Of a DNA stretch of 64,000 nt, positions 1 through 10,993 are shown piece after piece; within the stretch, counting starts at the first letter, position 1, and every line of letters starts with the position of its first letter. The notes under the pieces are model-generated. The model saw nothing but the letters and a program-made list of their open reading frames with translations. It had not been told where the DNA came from and did no database searches. Origin of the DNA: Phocoena phocoena. Taxonomy: Eukaryota; Chordata; Mammalia; Artiodactyla; Phocoenidae. The position numbers were made by a program, and so were the translations under genes. The stretch lies in NCBI RefSeq assembly GCF_963924675.1, contig NC_089230.1:72035223-72099222 (forward strand). Reading direction: 5' to 3'.

Positions 1-523
1 TAATTCCTCTTCCTGGTGGGAAATGAGCATTACATTTGCCCGTACAGACACCTATAGCTAGTCTCTCATTGGTTCTCCCTATTCCTGTTCATCTTGCACA
101 GAAATTGCAAGCTGTGCCAAACAGGAGGTTAAAGGCACTGGCTCTCCAAGCGGGGAGAGTGTTAGTAAAGCGTCTGGAATGGTGAACCCGAGGACCAGGA
201 TACGAAAACTGAGATGCATTTTAAATCGTTTCCCAATCACACGGTGGACGATACTCTGGGTTTCCCATGCATGTTTTAGCTGGAGGAAGAATGCCTTGAA
301 CCTGGAGAGTTGGGACCCATGGAATGGGAACCATGCTGTATGACTTCAAAGGGTCTGCATTTGCTCACCGAAACTCACCAATGCTATCAGCCTGAAGTGT
401 CCAGCCTTATGTCTCAACCAGCTCTGGGTGTAGATGTGGTCAATCCCGGTTGCATCACATGCCCTGAGTGAATTATTTAAGAATTGCTCTCTATTTCACT
501 GTCTTTGTGTTTTGTTTTCGAAA
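1..523. repeat. Unit 0, partial (last 523 bases)
   Basis: The window opens inside a unit, in the second half beyond the palindrome. This part holds the unassigned segment and ends in the T-rich stretch at about 501-523. It carries the variant catgctgtatgac near 331, shared with the end of unit 9 near 16,031, so it resembles the sequence nine units downstream. Confidence 0.85.
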
Positions 524-526
524 TTT
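505..526 (-). other. T-rich junction, probable decayed L1 poly(A) tail (representative copy)
   Basis: The stretch from gtctttgtg through tttgttttcg to aaatttatttt directly abuts the L1 3' terminus and is T-rich on the + strand, as a mutated poly(A) tail would be on the minus strand. It recurs in all units. In units 32 and 36 a 5-base loss (gtgttttcg instead of gtgttttgttttcg) shortens it. Confidence 0.5.
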
Positions 527-1378
527 ATTTTGATAATGGGATTTATCGGATTTTCACTGCTGCGTTTCGGCCGCTGTACACACGCTTGATTCTCTTACGG
601 AGACATATATATCCATGGGTTTGAAGATTCTTCCTAGTCAGGTATATTTCTAGGCGTTGAATATGTGGTGTTGGGTCCATTTTGTTGAGCAAGGAGTAGG
701 TCTTGTCTATTACATATTTGGCTTATGGAAAGTTATCTGTGCTAATTTCAGTCTCTGCTTTTATGCAGCACCCCAAGGCACCTTTCCCCATAAGCAAGCA
801 CTACTTGGTTTTCTAAATTTGAGACCCTGTTCTGTTTTGTAATTCAGTTCATGTGTAGTCAAGTTTACATTCCGTGTATTAGTGATATCTTATGATGTTT
901 CTTTTTCTGTGTGACGTAGTTCACGTAGAATCACTGTACCTGCATCCACTCACTATGCCGCAACGGGCCTGATGACACAGATTTCATTGCTGAGTGATAT
1001 TGCATTGTACGTACGTGCCACAACTTCTTTATCCATTTTTTGCTTTCTGGGATATTTACCTGATACTGTAGACGAGCTTCTTGTGAACACAGCCGTCCCA
1101 AATATTGGGGTGGCTGTCTGTTTTTGATTTTAATTTCCGTAAGCTATAGGACCATAAGTGGAAGTGCCATAGGCTGTGTTTCTTTGTTTCTTACGTGTTT
1201 CAGGAAACACCATACACTTCTCCAGGGTGGCTGCTGGCAATTTACATCCTGCCAATCAGCATAACAAGGCTCCCTGTTCTCCATATCCTGTCCTACCTTT
1301 CTGGATTTTACACTTTTTTCAGATGGCCCTTTTGCCCGGGGGCAGTGAGACTTCATTGTAGTGCAGATTTCCTTTACA
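524..1378 (-). mobile_element. Antisense L1 3' UTR and ORF2 C-terminal segment (representative copy, unit 1)
   Basis: Read on the + strand this is the reverse complement of the 3' end of a cetartiodactyl-type LINE-1. Landmarks, in colinear order, are the 3' terminus tttattttgataatggg at 524, the 3' UTR motif gagcaaggagtaggtcttg at 687, ttggttttctaaa at 805 and ctgttctgttttgtaa at 827. Further on are cttctttatccatttttt at 1024, ttctccatatcctgtcc near 1277 and ttcattgtagtgcagattt at 1352. I compared these with the L1 consensus from memory; divergence looks like roughly a quarter to a third of sites. On the minus strand the ORF2 C-terminus is legible (WRSVWCFLK at the coding position of the conserved W-x-x-V-W-x-F-L motif). 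The same block occurs in every unit at the equivalent offset. It cannot encode an active element: only the last ~10% of ORF2 is present and it is broken. Confidence 0.85.
1144..1356 (-). pseudogene. L1 ORF2 C-terminal remnant, 70 codons (major haplotype)
   Basis: This minus-strand frame contains QQPPWRSVWCFLKHVRNK, aligning with the conserved tryptophan motif near the C-terminus of L1 ORF2p. The cysteine/histidine cluster that normally lies just upstream (C-x3-C-x7-H-x4-C) has lost all four ligands in my gap-free alignment, leaving V, M, A and V. The same frame recurs in many units, for example 23827-24129, 34313-34615, 36061-36363, 37809-38111, 39557-39859, 55274-55582 and 62254-62562. In those it also reads through the palindrome. 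Not a functional gene. Confidence 0.7.
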
Positions 1379-1389
1379 GGCTTGCTTGG

Positions 1390-1461
1390 TTGGCCAAAAA
1401 GGGCGTATGCGTTTTTTCCTGAATATATTCAGGAATATACGCATACGCCCTTTTTGGCCAA
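1390..1461. mobile_element. 72-bp palindrome, probable mariner-derived MITE (representative copy, unit 1)
   Basis: Two 36-base arms meet at cctgaata/tattcagg with no spacer; the outer ends read ttggccaaaaag and ctttttggccaa. Arm layout (TTGGCCAAAAAG, then about ten variable bases, then a T run and CC) matches my recollection of palindromic mariner MITEs common in cetartiodactyl genomes. Partial extra end sequence (cttgg before the left arm) fits the outermost bases of that element. Equivalent copies: 3137, 4879, 6623, 8369, 10114, 11859, 13604, 15344, 17090, 18836, 20582, 22328, 24075, 25822, 27570, 29318, 31066, 32813, 34561, 36309, 38057, 39805, 41552, 43294, 45041, 46788, 48534, 50281, 52027, 53774, 55522, 57261, 59008, 60756 and 62502, each 72 bases. 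Thirteen of the 36 are perfect. Confidence 0.75.
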
Positions 1462-1834
1462 GTGCATCATTGTCGACGTTCTGCCTCTTTTCCTATGCTT
1501 ACAGGGCAATTCCAGTCTACCCCCTGCAATCGTTTTCCTGAAATTCTGCCCCGCTTTCAAGTCCCCTTCGCAGGCTTACTTCAATATATTTTTGGAGGAT
1601 AGCTGTCATTTATAACTCTGCAGGTTTGTGAATTACAGTGCCCCTGAGCTCCTTTCTTCAACTCGCTTTCTTGTGAGCTGGGCACAAAACCGCAGGATTG
1701 CTTCAGGCCCTAATCTGTTTTTAGCAGGGCTCGCTGAGCCTTTGTTTAATTCCTCTTCCTGGTCAGCAATGAGCGTTACATTTGCCCGTGCAGACACCTA
1801 CAGCTAGTCTCTCATTGGTTCTCCCTATTCCTGT
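1462..1834 (-). mobile_element. Probable continuation of L1 ORF2 beyond the palindrome (representative copy, unit 1)
   Basis: Weaker, but colinear, antisense ORF2 landmarks follow the palindrome: gacgttctgcctctttt at 1474, ttctgcccc at 1544, tatatttttggaggat at 1585, a gctgggcacaaaa to caggccctaatctgttt stretch at about 1677-1720, and ggttctccctattcc near 1817. The spacing between the first two matches recalled L1 within about two bases; the next interval is about 20 bases shorter. On the minus strand LRFCAQ resembles the conserved L-K-S-F-C-T region. If right, the palindromic MITE sits inside the L1. The alignment is from memory and needs a search. Confidence 0.45.
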
Positions 1835-2235
1835 TCATCTTGCACAGAAATTGCAAGCTGTGCCAAAGAGGAGGTTAAAGGCACTGACTCTCCAAGCGGG
1901 TAGAGTGTTAGTAAAGCATCTGGAATGGTGAACCCGAGGACCAGGATACGAAAACTGAGATGCATTTTAAATCGTTTTCCAATCACACGGTGGACCATAC
2001 TCTGGGTCTCCCATGCATGTTTTAGCTGGAGGAAGAATGCCTTGAACCTGGAGAGTTGGGACCCATGGAATGGGTACCATGCAGTATGACTTCAAAGGGT
2101 CTGCATTTGCTCACCGAAACTCACCAATGCTATGAGCCTGAAGTGTCCAGCCTTATGTCTCAACCAGCTCTGGGTGTAGATGTGGTCAATCCCGGTTGCA
2201 TCACATGCCCTGAGTGAATTGTTTAAGAATTGCTC
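1835..2235. other. Unassigned ~400-bp segment of the unit (representative copy)
   Basis: From about the caagctgtgcc motif to the start of the T-rich junction I recognise nothing with confidence. There is no open frame consistent across units, no internal tandem repeat and no known SINE signature. The published view that the satellite unit is L1-based would make this more decayed ORF2, but I could not align it. Confidence 0.4.
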
Positions 2236-2269
2236 TCTATTTCACTGTCTTTGTGTTTTGTTTTTGAAA

Positions 2270-4011
2270 TTTATTTTGATAATGGGAGTTATCGGATTTT
2301 CACCGCTGTGTTTATACCGCTGTACACACGCTTGATTCTCTTACGGAGACATATAAATCCATGGGTTTTAAGATTCTTCGTAGTCAGGTATATTCCTAGG
2401 CGTTGAATATGTGGTGCTGGGTCCATTTCGTTGAGCAAGGAGTAGGTCATGTCTATTACATATTTGGCTTATGGAATGTTATCTGTGCTAATTTCAGTCT
2501 CTGCTTTTATGCAGCACCCCAACGCACCTTTCCCCATAAGCAAGCACTAGTTGGTTTTCTAAATTTGAGACCCTGTTCTGTTTTGTAATTCAGTTCATGT
2601 GTAGTCAAGTTTACATTCCGTGTATTAGTGATATCTTATGATGTTTCTTTTTCTGTGTGACGTAGTTCACGTAGAATCACCGTACCTGCATCCACTCACT
2701 ATGCCGCTACGGGCCTGATGACCCAGATTTCATTGCTGAGTGATATTGCATTGCACGTACGTGCCACAACTTCTTTATCCATTTTTTGCTTTCTGGGATA
2801 TTTACCTGATACTGTAGACGAGCTTCTTGTGAACACAGCCGTCCCAAATATTGGGGTGGCTGTCTGTTTTTGATTTTAATTTCCGTAAGCTATAGGACCA
2901 TAAGTGGAAGTGCCATAGGCTGTGTTGCTTTGTTTCTTACGTGTTTCAGGAAACACCATACACTTCTCCAGGGTGGCTGCTGGCAATTTACATCCTGTCA
3001 GTCAGCATAACAAGGCTCCCTGTTCTCCATATCCTGTCCTACCTTTCTGGATTTTACACTTTTTTCAGATGGCCCTTTTGCCCGGGGTGCAGTGAGACTT
3101 CATTGTAGTGCAGATTTCCTTTACAGGCTTGCTTGGTTGGCCAAAAAGGGCGTATGCGTTTTTTCCTGAATATATTAAGGAAAACACGCATACGCCCTTT
3201 TTGGCCAAGTCATCATTGTCGACGTTCTGCCTCTTTTCCTATGCTTTCAGGGCAATTCCAGTCTACCCCCTGCAATGGTTTTCCTGAAACTCTGCCCCGC
3301 TTTCAAGTCCCCTTCGCACGCTTACTTCAATATATTTTTGGAGGATAGCTGTCATTTATAACTCTGCAGGTTTGTGAATTACAGTGCCCCTGAGCTCCTT
3401 TCTTCAACTCGCTTTCTTGTGAGCTGCGCACAAAACCGCAGGATTGCTTCAGGCCCTAATCTGTTTCCGGCAGGGCACGCTGAGCCTTTGGTTAATTCCT
3501 CTTCCTGGTGGGAAATGAGCATTACATTTGCCCGTGCAGACACCTATAGCTAGTCTCTCATTGGTTCTCCGTATTCCTGTTCATCTTGCACAGAAATTGC
3601 AAGCTGTGCCAAACAGGAGGTTAAAGGCACTGACTCTCCAAGTGGGGAGAGTGTTAGTAAAGCGTCTGGAATGGTGAACCCGAGGACCAGGATACGAAAA
3701 CTGAGATGCATTTTAAATCGTTTCCCAATCACACGGTGGACGATACTCTGGGTTTCCCATGCATGTTTTAGCTGGAGGAAGAATGCCTTGAACCTGGAGA
3801 GTTGGGACCCATGGAATGGGTACCATGCAGTATGACTTCAAAGGGTCTGCACTTGCTCACCGAAACTCACCAATGCTATCAGCCTGAAGTGTCCAGCCTT
3901 ATGTCTCAACCAGCTCTGGGTGTAGATGTGGTCAATCCCGGTTGCATCACATGCCCTGAGTGAATTATTTAAGAATTGCTATTTCACTGTCTTTGTGTTT
4001 TGTTTTCGAAA
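2270..4011. repeat. Satellite unit 2 (1,742 bp)
   Basis: Palindrome 3137-3208 has two mismatches (tattaagg and aaaacacgc in the right arm), the same pair as in unit 12 ten units away. A 4-base loss near 3980 (gaattgctatttcac, lacking ctct) explains the short length. Confidence 0.9.
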
Positions 4012-5756
4012 TTTATTTTGATAATGGGATTTATCGGATTTTCACTGCTGCGTTTTAGCCGCAGTACCTACGCTTGATTCTCTTATGGAGACATATATAT
4101 CCATGGGTTTTAAGATTCTTCCTAGTCAGGTATATTCCTAGGCATTGAATATGTGGTGTTGGGTCCATTTCGTTGAGCAAGGAGTAGGTCTTGTCTATTA
4201 CATATTTGGCTTATGGAATGTTATCTGTGCTAATTTCAGTCTCTGCTTTTATGCAGCACCCCAACGCACCTTTCCCCATAAGCAAGCACTAGTTGGTTTT
4301 CTAAATTTGAGACCCTGTTCTGTTTTGTAATTCAGTTCATGTGTAGTCAAGTTTACATTCCGTGTATTAGTGATATCTTATGATGTTTCTTTTTCTGTGT
4401 GACGTAGTTCACGTAGAATCACCGTACCTGCATCCACTCACTATGCCGCTACGGGCCTGATGACCCAGATTTCATTGCTGAGTGATATTGCATTGTACGT
4501 ACGTGCCACAACTTCTTTATCCATTTTTTGCTTTCTGGGATATTTACCTGATACTGTAGACGAGCTTCTTGTGAACACAGCCGTCCCAAATATTGGGGTG
4601 GCTGTCTGTTTTTGATTTTAATTTCCGTAAGCTATAGGACCATAAGTGGAAGTGCCATAGGCTGTGTTGCTTTGTTTCTTACGTGTTTCAGGAAACACCA
4701 TACACTTCTCCAGAGTGGCTGCAGGCAATTTACATCCTGCCAATCAGCATAACAAGGCTCCCTGTTCTCCATATCCTGTCCTACCTTTCAGGATTTTACA
4801 CTTTTTTCAGATGGCCCTTTTGCCCCGGGGGCAGTGAGACTTCATTGTAGTGCAGATTTCCTTTACAGGCTTGCTTGGTTGGCCAAAAAGGGCGTATGCG
4901 TTTTTTCCTGAATATATTCAGGAAAACACGCATACGCCCTTTTTGGCCAAGTCATCATTGTCGACGTTATGCCTCTTTTCCTATGCTTTCAGGGCAATTC
5001 CAGTCTACCCCCTGCAATGGTTTTCCTGAAACTCTGCCCCGCTTTCAAGTCCCCTTCGCAGGCTTACTTCAATACATTTTGGAGGATAGCTGTCATTTAT
5101 AACTCTGCAGGTTTGTGAATTACAGTGCCCCTGAGCTCCTTTCTTCAACTCGCTTTCTTGTGAGCTGCGCACAAAACTGCAGGATTGCTTCAGGCCCTAA
5201 TCTGTTTCCGGCAGGGCACGCTGAGCCTTTGGTTAATTCCTCTTCCTGGTGGGAAATGAGCATTACATTTGCCCGTGCAGACACCTATAGCTAGTCTCTC
5301 ATTGGTTCTCCCTATTCCTGTTCATCTTGCACAGAAATTGCAAGCTGTGCCAAACAGGAGGTTAAAGGCACTGACTCTCCAAGTGGGGAGAGTGTTAGTA
5401 AAGCGTCTGGAATGGTGAACCCGAGGACCAGGATACGAAAACTGAGATGCATTTTAAATCGTTTCCCAATCACACGGTGGACGATACTCTGGGTTTCCCA
5501 TGCATGTTTTAGCTGGAGGAAGAATGCCTTGAACCTGGAGAGTTGGGACCCATGGAATGGGTACCATGCAGTATGACTTCAAAGGGTCTGCATTTGCTCA
5601 CCGAAACTCACCAATGCTATCAGCCTGAAGTGTCCAGCCTTATGTCTCAACCAGCTCTGGGTGTAGATGTGGTCAATCCCGGTTGCATCACATGCCCTGA
5701 GTGAATTATTTAAGAATTGCTCTCTATTTCACTGTCTTTGTGTTTTGTTTTCGAAA
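4012..5756. repeat. Satellite unit 3 (1,745 bp)
   Basis: Palindrome 4879-4950 has one mismatch (aaaacacgc). A distinctive cgttttagccgcagtaccta variant lies near 4051. Its palindrome region matches unit 13 except for the left arm. Confidence 0.9.
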
Positions 5757-7501
5757 TTTATTTTGATAATGGGATTTATCGGATTTTCAGTGCTGCGTTT
5801 CGGCCGCTGTACACACGCTTGATTCTCTTACGGAGACATATATATCCATGGGTTTGAAGATTCTTCCTAGTCAGGTATATTCCTAGGCGTTGAATATGTG
5901 GTGTTGGGTCCATTTCGTTGAGCAAGGAGTAGGTTTTGTCTATTACATATTTGGCTTATGGAATGTTATCTGTGCTAATTTCAGTCTCTGGTTTTATGCA
6001 GCACCCCAAGGCACCTTTCCCCATAAGCAAGCACTAGTTGGTTTTCTAAATTTGAGACCCTGTTCTGTTTTGTAATTCAGTTCATGTGTAGTCAAGTTTA
6101 CATTCCGTGTATTAGTGATATCTTATGATGTTTCTTTTTCTGTGTGACGTAGTTCACGTAGAATCACCGTACCTGCATCCACTCACTATGCCGCTACGGG
6201 CCTGATGACACAGATTTAATTGCTGAGTGATATTGCATTGCACGTACGTGCCACAACTTCTTTATCCATTTTTTGATTTCTGGGATATTTTCCTGGTACT
6301 GTAGACGAGCTTCTTGGGAACACAGCTGTCCCAAACTTTGGGGCGGATCTCTGTTTTTGATTTTAATTTCCCTAAGCAAGAGGACCATAAGAGCAATTGC
6401 CATTGGCTGTGTTCCTTTATTTCTTACGTGTTTCAGGAAACACCATACACTTCTCCAGGGTGGCTGTTGGCAATTTACATCCTCCCAATCAACATAACAA
6501 GGCTCCCTGTTCTGCATATCCTGTCCTACCTTTCTGGATTTTATACTTTTTTCAGATGGCCCTTTTGCCCGGGGGGCAGTGAGACTTCATTGTAGTGCAG
6601 ATTTCTTTACAGGCTTGCTTGGTTGGCCAAAAAGTGCATATGCGTTTTTTCCTGAATATATTCAGGAAAAAACGCATACGCCCTTTTTGGCCAAGTGCAT
6701 CATTGTCGACGTTGTGCCTCTTTTCCTATGCTTTCAGGGCAATTCCAGTCTACCCCCTGCAATCGTTTTACTGAAATTCTGCACCGCTTTCAAGTCCCCT
6801 TTGCAGGCTTACTTCAATATACTTTTGGAAGATAGCTGTCATTTATAACTCTGCAGGTTTGTGAATTACAGTGCCCCTGAGCTCCTTTCTTCAACTCGAT
6901 TTCTTGTGAGCTGGGCACAAAACCGCAGGATTGCTTCAGGCCCTAATCTGTTTCCAGCAGGGCACACTGAGCCTTTGTTTAATTCCTCTTCCTGGTGGGC
7001 AATGAGCGTTACATTTGCCCGTGCAGACACCTACAGCTAGTCTCTCATTGGTTCTCCCTATTCCTGTTCATCTTGCAAAAAAATTGCAAGCTGTGCCAAA
7101 CAGGAGGTAAAGGCACTGACTCTCCAAGCGGGGAGAGTGTTAGTAAAGCATCTGGAATGGTGAACCCGAGGACCAGGATACGAAAACTGAGATGCATTTT
7201 AAATCGTTTCCCAATCACACGGTGGACGATACTCTGGATTTCCCATGCATGTTTTAGCTGGAGGAAGAATGCCTTGAACCTGGAGAGTTGGGACCCATGG
7301 AATTGGTACCATGCAGTATGACTTCAAAGGGTCTGCATTTGCTCACCGAAACTCACCAATGCTATCAGCCTGAAGTGTCCAGCCTTATGTCTCAACCAGC
7401 TCTGGGTGTAGATGTGGTCAATCCCGGTTGCATCACATGCCCTGAGTGAATTATTTAAGAATTGCTCTCTATTTCACTGTCTTTGTGTTTTGTTTTCGAA
7501 A
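5757..7501. repeat. Satellite unit 4 (1,745 bp), minor ORF2 haplotype
   Basis: Between about 6,290 and 6,420 it carries the rarer haplotype (cttgggaacacagc, tttccctaag, gcaattgcca) instead of cttgtgaacacagc, tttccgtaag, ggaagtgcca. Palindrome 6623-6694 has two mismatches in the left arm (agtgcatatgcg). Confidence 0.9.
6194..6517 (-). pseudogene. Longest legible L1 ORF2 C-terminal remnant (107 codons, unit 4)
   Basis: The frame shows two landmarks of the L1 ORF2p C-terminus in the right order: WRSVWCFLK near residue 26 and WIKKLWHVRAMQYHSAIK near residue 83. The second corresponds to the W-I-K-K-M-W ... M-E-Y-Y-S-A-I-K block just before the ORF2 end. Usual ORF2p is about 1,275 residues, so this is under a tenth. 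This is the direct evidence for the minus-strand orientation of L1. It stays open here and at 44611-44934 because both units carry the minor haplotype. No function is implied. Confidence 0.8.
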
Positions 7502-9248
7502 TTTATTTTGATAATGGGATTTATCGGATTTTCACTGCTGCGTTTCGGCCGCTGTACACACGCTTGATTCTCTTACGGAGACATATATATCCATGGGTTT
7601 GAAGATTCTTCCTAGTCAGGTATATTCCTAGGCGTTGAATATGTGGTGTTGGGTCCATTTCGTTGAGCAAGGAGTAGGTCTTGTCTTTTACATATTTGGC
7701 TTATGGAAAGTTATCTGTGATAATTTCAGTCTCTGGTTTTATGCAGCACCCCAAAGCACCTTTCCCCATAAGCAAGCACTAGTTGGTTTTCTAAATTTGA
7801 GACCCTGTTCTGTTTTGTAATTCAGTTCATGTGTAGTCAAGTTTACATTCCGTGTATTAGTGATATCTTATGATGTTTCTTTTTCTGTGTGACGTAGTTC
7901 ACGTAGAATCACCGTACCTGCATCCACTCACTATGCCGCTACGGGCCTGATGACACAGATTTCATTGCTGAGTGATATTGCATTGTACGTACGTGCCACA
8001 ACTTCTTTATCCATTTTTTGCATTCTGGGATATTTACCTGGTGCTGTAGACGAGCTTCTTGTGAACACAGCCATCCCAAATATTGGGGTGGCTGTCTGTT
8101 TTTGATTTTAATTTCCGTAAGCTATAGGACCATAAGTGGAAGTGCCATAGGCTGTGTTGCTTTGTTTCTTACGTGTTTCAGGAAACACCATACACTTCTC
8201 CAGGGTGGCTGCTGGCAATTTACATCCTGCCAATCAGCATAACAAGGCTCCATGTTCTCCATATCCTGTCCTAACTTTCTGGATTTTACACTTTTTTCAG
8301 AATGCCCTTTCCCCGGGGGGGCAGTGAGACTTCATTGTAGTGCAGATTTCCATTACAGGCTTGCTTGGTTGGCCAAAAAGGGCGTATGCGTTTTTTCCTG
8401 AATATATTCAGGAAAAAATGCATACGCCCTTTTTGGCCAAGTGCATCATTGTCGACGTTCTGCCTCTTTTCCTATGCTTTCAGGGCAATTCCAGTCTACC
8501 CCCTGCAATCGTTTTCCTGAAATTCTGCCACGCTTTCAAGTCCCCTTCGCAGGCTTTCTTCAATATATTTTTGGAGGAAAGCTGTCATTTATAACTCTGC
8601 AGGTTTGTGAATTACAGTGCCCCTGAGCTCCTTTCTTCAACTCGCTTTCTTGTGAGCTGGGCACAAAACCGCATGATTGCTTCAGGCCCTAATCTGTTTC
8701 CAGCAGGGCATGCTGAGCCTTTGTTTAATTCCTCTTCCTGGTGGGCAATGAGTGTTCCATATGCCCGTGCAGACACCTACAGCTAGTCTTTCATTGGTTC
8801 TCCCTATTCCTGTTCATCTTGCACAGAAATTGCAAGCTGTGACAAACAGGAGGTTAAAGGCACTGACTCTCCAAGCGGGGAGAGTGTTAGTAAAGCATCT
8901 GGAATGGTGAAACCGAGGACCAGGATACGAAAACTGAGTTGCATTTTAAATCGTTTCCCAATCACACGGTGGACGATACTCTGGATTTCCCATGCATGTT
9001 TTAGCTGGAGGAAGAATGCCTTGAACCTGGAGAGTTGGGACCCATGGAATGGGTACCATGCAGTATGACTTCAAAGGGTCTGCATTTGCTCACCAAAACT
9101 CACCAATGCTATCAGCCTGAAGTGTCCAGCCTTATGTCTCAACCAGCTCTGGGTGTAGATGTGGTCAGTCCCGGTTGCATCACATGCCCTGAGTGAATTA
9201 TTTAAGAATTGCTCTCTATTTCACTGTCTTTGTGTTTTGTTTTCGAAA
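7502..9248. repeat. Satellite unit 5 (1,747 bp)
   Basis: Major ORF2 haplotype. Palindrome 8369-8440 has one mismatch (aaaaaatgc). From about 8,430 the sequence is the first copy of the three-copy tract continuing through units 6-8. Confidence 0.9.
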
Positions 9249-10993
9249 GTTATTTTGATAATGGGATTTATCGGATTTTCACTGCTGCGTTTCGGCCGCT
9301 GTACACACGCTTTATTCTCTTACGGAGACATATATATCCATGGGTTTTAAGATTCTTCCTAGTCAGGTATATTCCTAGGCGTTGAATATGTGGTGTTGGG
9401 TCCATTTCGTTGAGCAAGGAATAGGTTTTGTCTATTACATATTTGGCTTATGGAAAGTTATCTGTGCTAATTTCAGTCTCTGGTTTTATGCAACAGCCCA
9501 AGGCACCTTTCCCCATAAGCAAGCCCTAGTTGATTTTCTAAATTTGAGACCCTGTTCTGTTTTGTAATTCAGTTCATGTGTAGTCAAGTTTACATTCCGT
9601 GTATTAGTGATATCTTATGATGTTTCTTTTTCTGTGTGACGTAGTTCAAGTAGAATCACCGTACCTGCATCCACTCACTATGCCGCTACGGGCCTGATGA
9701 CACAGAATTCATTGCTGAGTGATACTGCATTGCACGTACGTGCCACAACTTCTTTATCCATTTTTTCCTTTCTGGGATATTTACCTGGTACTGTAGACGA
9801 GCTGCTTGGGAACACAGCTGTCCCAAAATTTGGGGTGGCTCTCTGTTTTGATTTTAATTTCCCTAAGGAATAGGACCATAAGTGCAATTGCCATAGGCTG
9901 TGTTGCTTTATTTCTTACGTGTTTCAGGAAACACCATACACTTCTCCGGGGTGGCTGTTCACAATTTACATCCTGCCAATCAGCATAACAAGGCGCCCTG
10001 TTCTCCATATCCTGTCCTACCTTTCTGGATTTTACACTTTTTTCAGATGGCCCTTTTGCCGGGGGGCAGTGAGATTTCATTGTAGTGCAGATTTCCTTTA
10101 CAGGCTTGCTCCTTTGGCCAAAAAGAGCGTATGCGTTTTTTCCTGAATATATTCAGGAAAAAACGCTTACGCCCTTTTTGGCCAAGTGCATCATTGTCGA
10201 CGTTCTGCCTCTTTTCCTATGCTTTCAGGGCAATTCCAGTCTACCCCCTGCAATCGTTTTCCTGAAATTCTGCCACGCTTTCAAGTCCCCTTCGCAGGCT
10301 TTCTTCAATATATTTTTGGAGGAAAGCTGTCATTTATAACTCTGCAGGTTTGTGAATTACAGTGCCCCTGAGCTCCTTTCTTCAACTCGCTTTCTTGTGA
10401 GCTGGGCACAAAACCGCATGATTGCTTCAGGCCCTAATCTGTTTCCAGCAGGGCATGCTGAGCCTTTGTTTAATTCCTCTTCCTGGTGGGCAATGAGTGT
10501 TCCATATGCCCATGCAGACACCTACAGCTAGTCTTTCATTGGTTCTCCCTATTCCTGTTCATCTTGCACAGAAATTGCAAGCTGTGACAAACAGGAGGTT
10601 AAAGGCACTGACTCTCCAAGCGGGGAGAGTGTTAGTAAAGCATCTGGAATGGTGAAACCGAGGACCAGGATACGAAAACTGAGTTGCATTTTAAATCGTT
10701 TCCCAATCACACGGTGGACGATACTCTGGATTTCCCATGCATGTTTTAGCTGGAGGAAGAATGCCTTGAACCTGGAGAGTTGGGACCCATGGAATGGGTA
10801 CCATGCAGTATGACTTCAAAGGGTCTGCATTTGCTCACCAAAACTCACCAATGCTATCAGCCTGAAGTGTCCAGCCTTATGTCTCAACCAGCTCTGGGTG
10901 TAGATGTGGTCAATCCCGGTTGCATCACATGCCCTGAGTGAATTATTTAAGAATTGCTCTCTATTTCACTGTCTTTGTGTTTTGTTTTCGAAA
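9249..10993. repeat. Satellite unit 6 (1,745 bp), minor ORF2 haplotype
   Basis: Palindrome 10114-10185 has two mismatches (agagcg left, gcttacgcc right). Compared with units 4 and 26 one T is missing in ctctgttttgatttt near 9,845, which frameshifts the ORF2 remnant. Confidence 0.9.
9781..10080 (-). pseudogene. Frameshifted L1 ORF2 remnant (minor haplotype, units 6-8)
   Basis: The upstream part (minus strand) still reads WRSVWCFLK-like sequence (here PPRRSVWCFLK) but the missing T near 9,845 shifts the frame after IKIK, so the distal WIKKLW block is lost from this frame. Identical or near-identical copies lie at 11526-11825 and 13271-13570. Confidence 0.65.

Larger units (their letters stand above)
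524..2269. repeat. Satellite unit 1 (1,746 bp)
   Basis: The unit starts at the L1 3' terminus as phased here. Palindrome at 1390-1461 has two arm mismatches (ggaatatacgc in the right arm). From about 1.2 kb on it shares private variants with unit 11, at an offset of 17,445-17,446 bases. Confidence 0.9.

Noticed and set aside
400..480. CENP-B box-like sequence (tcccggttgcatcacat, reverse orientation, near 446)
   Set aside because: By my reading only 7 of 9 essential positions match, and no intact box was seen in the units read. Not enough to call a centromeric protein site.
604..620. TATA-like acatatatatccatggg in each unit
   Set aside because: It corresponds to an AT-rich part of the antisense L1 3' UTR; no other promoter element is evident.
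657..842. 61-codon + strand frame beginning NMWCWVHFVEQG, repeated in most units
   Set aside because: It starts with TTG, lies antisense in the L1 3' UTR, and is broken by TGA in many units (for example units 14, 19, 21, 22, 24-27). Recurrence reflects tandem repetition, not coding.
1390..1461. Palindrome as a bacterial-type transcription terminator
   Set aside because: It is a loop-less, 72-bp perfect inverted repeat in mammalian satellite DNA with mariner-like ends; no upstream gene exists to terminate.
1361..1615. 84-codon + strand frame (QISFTGLLGWPKRAYAFF...) present in most units
   Set aside because: It is read-through of the palindrome, whose 72-base length keeps the frame, plus antisense L1. 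No start context, no codon-level conservation pattern, and arms read out as mirror sequence.
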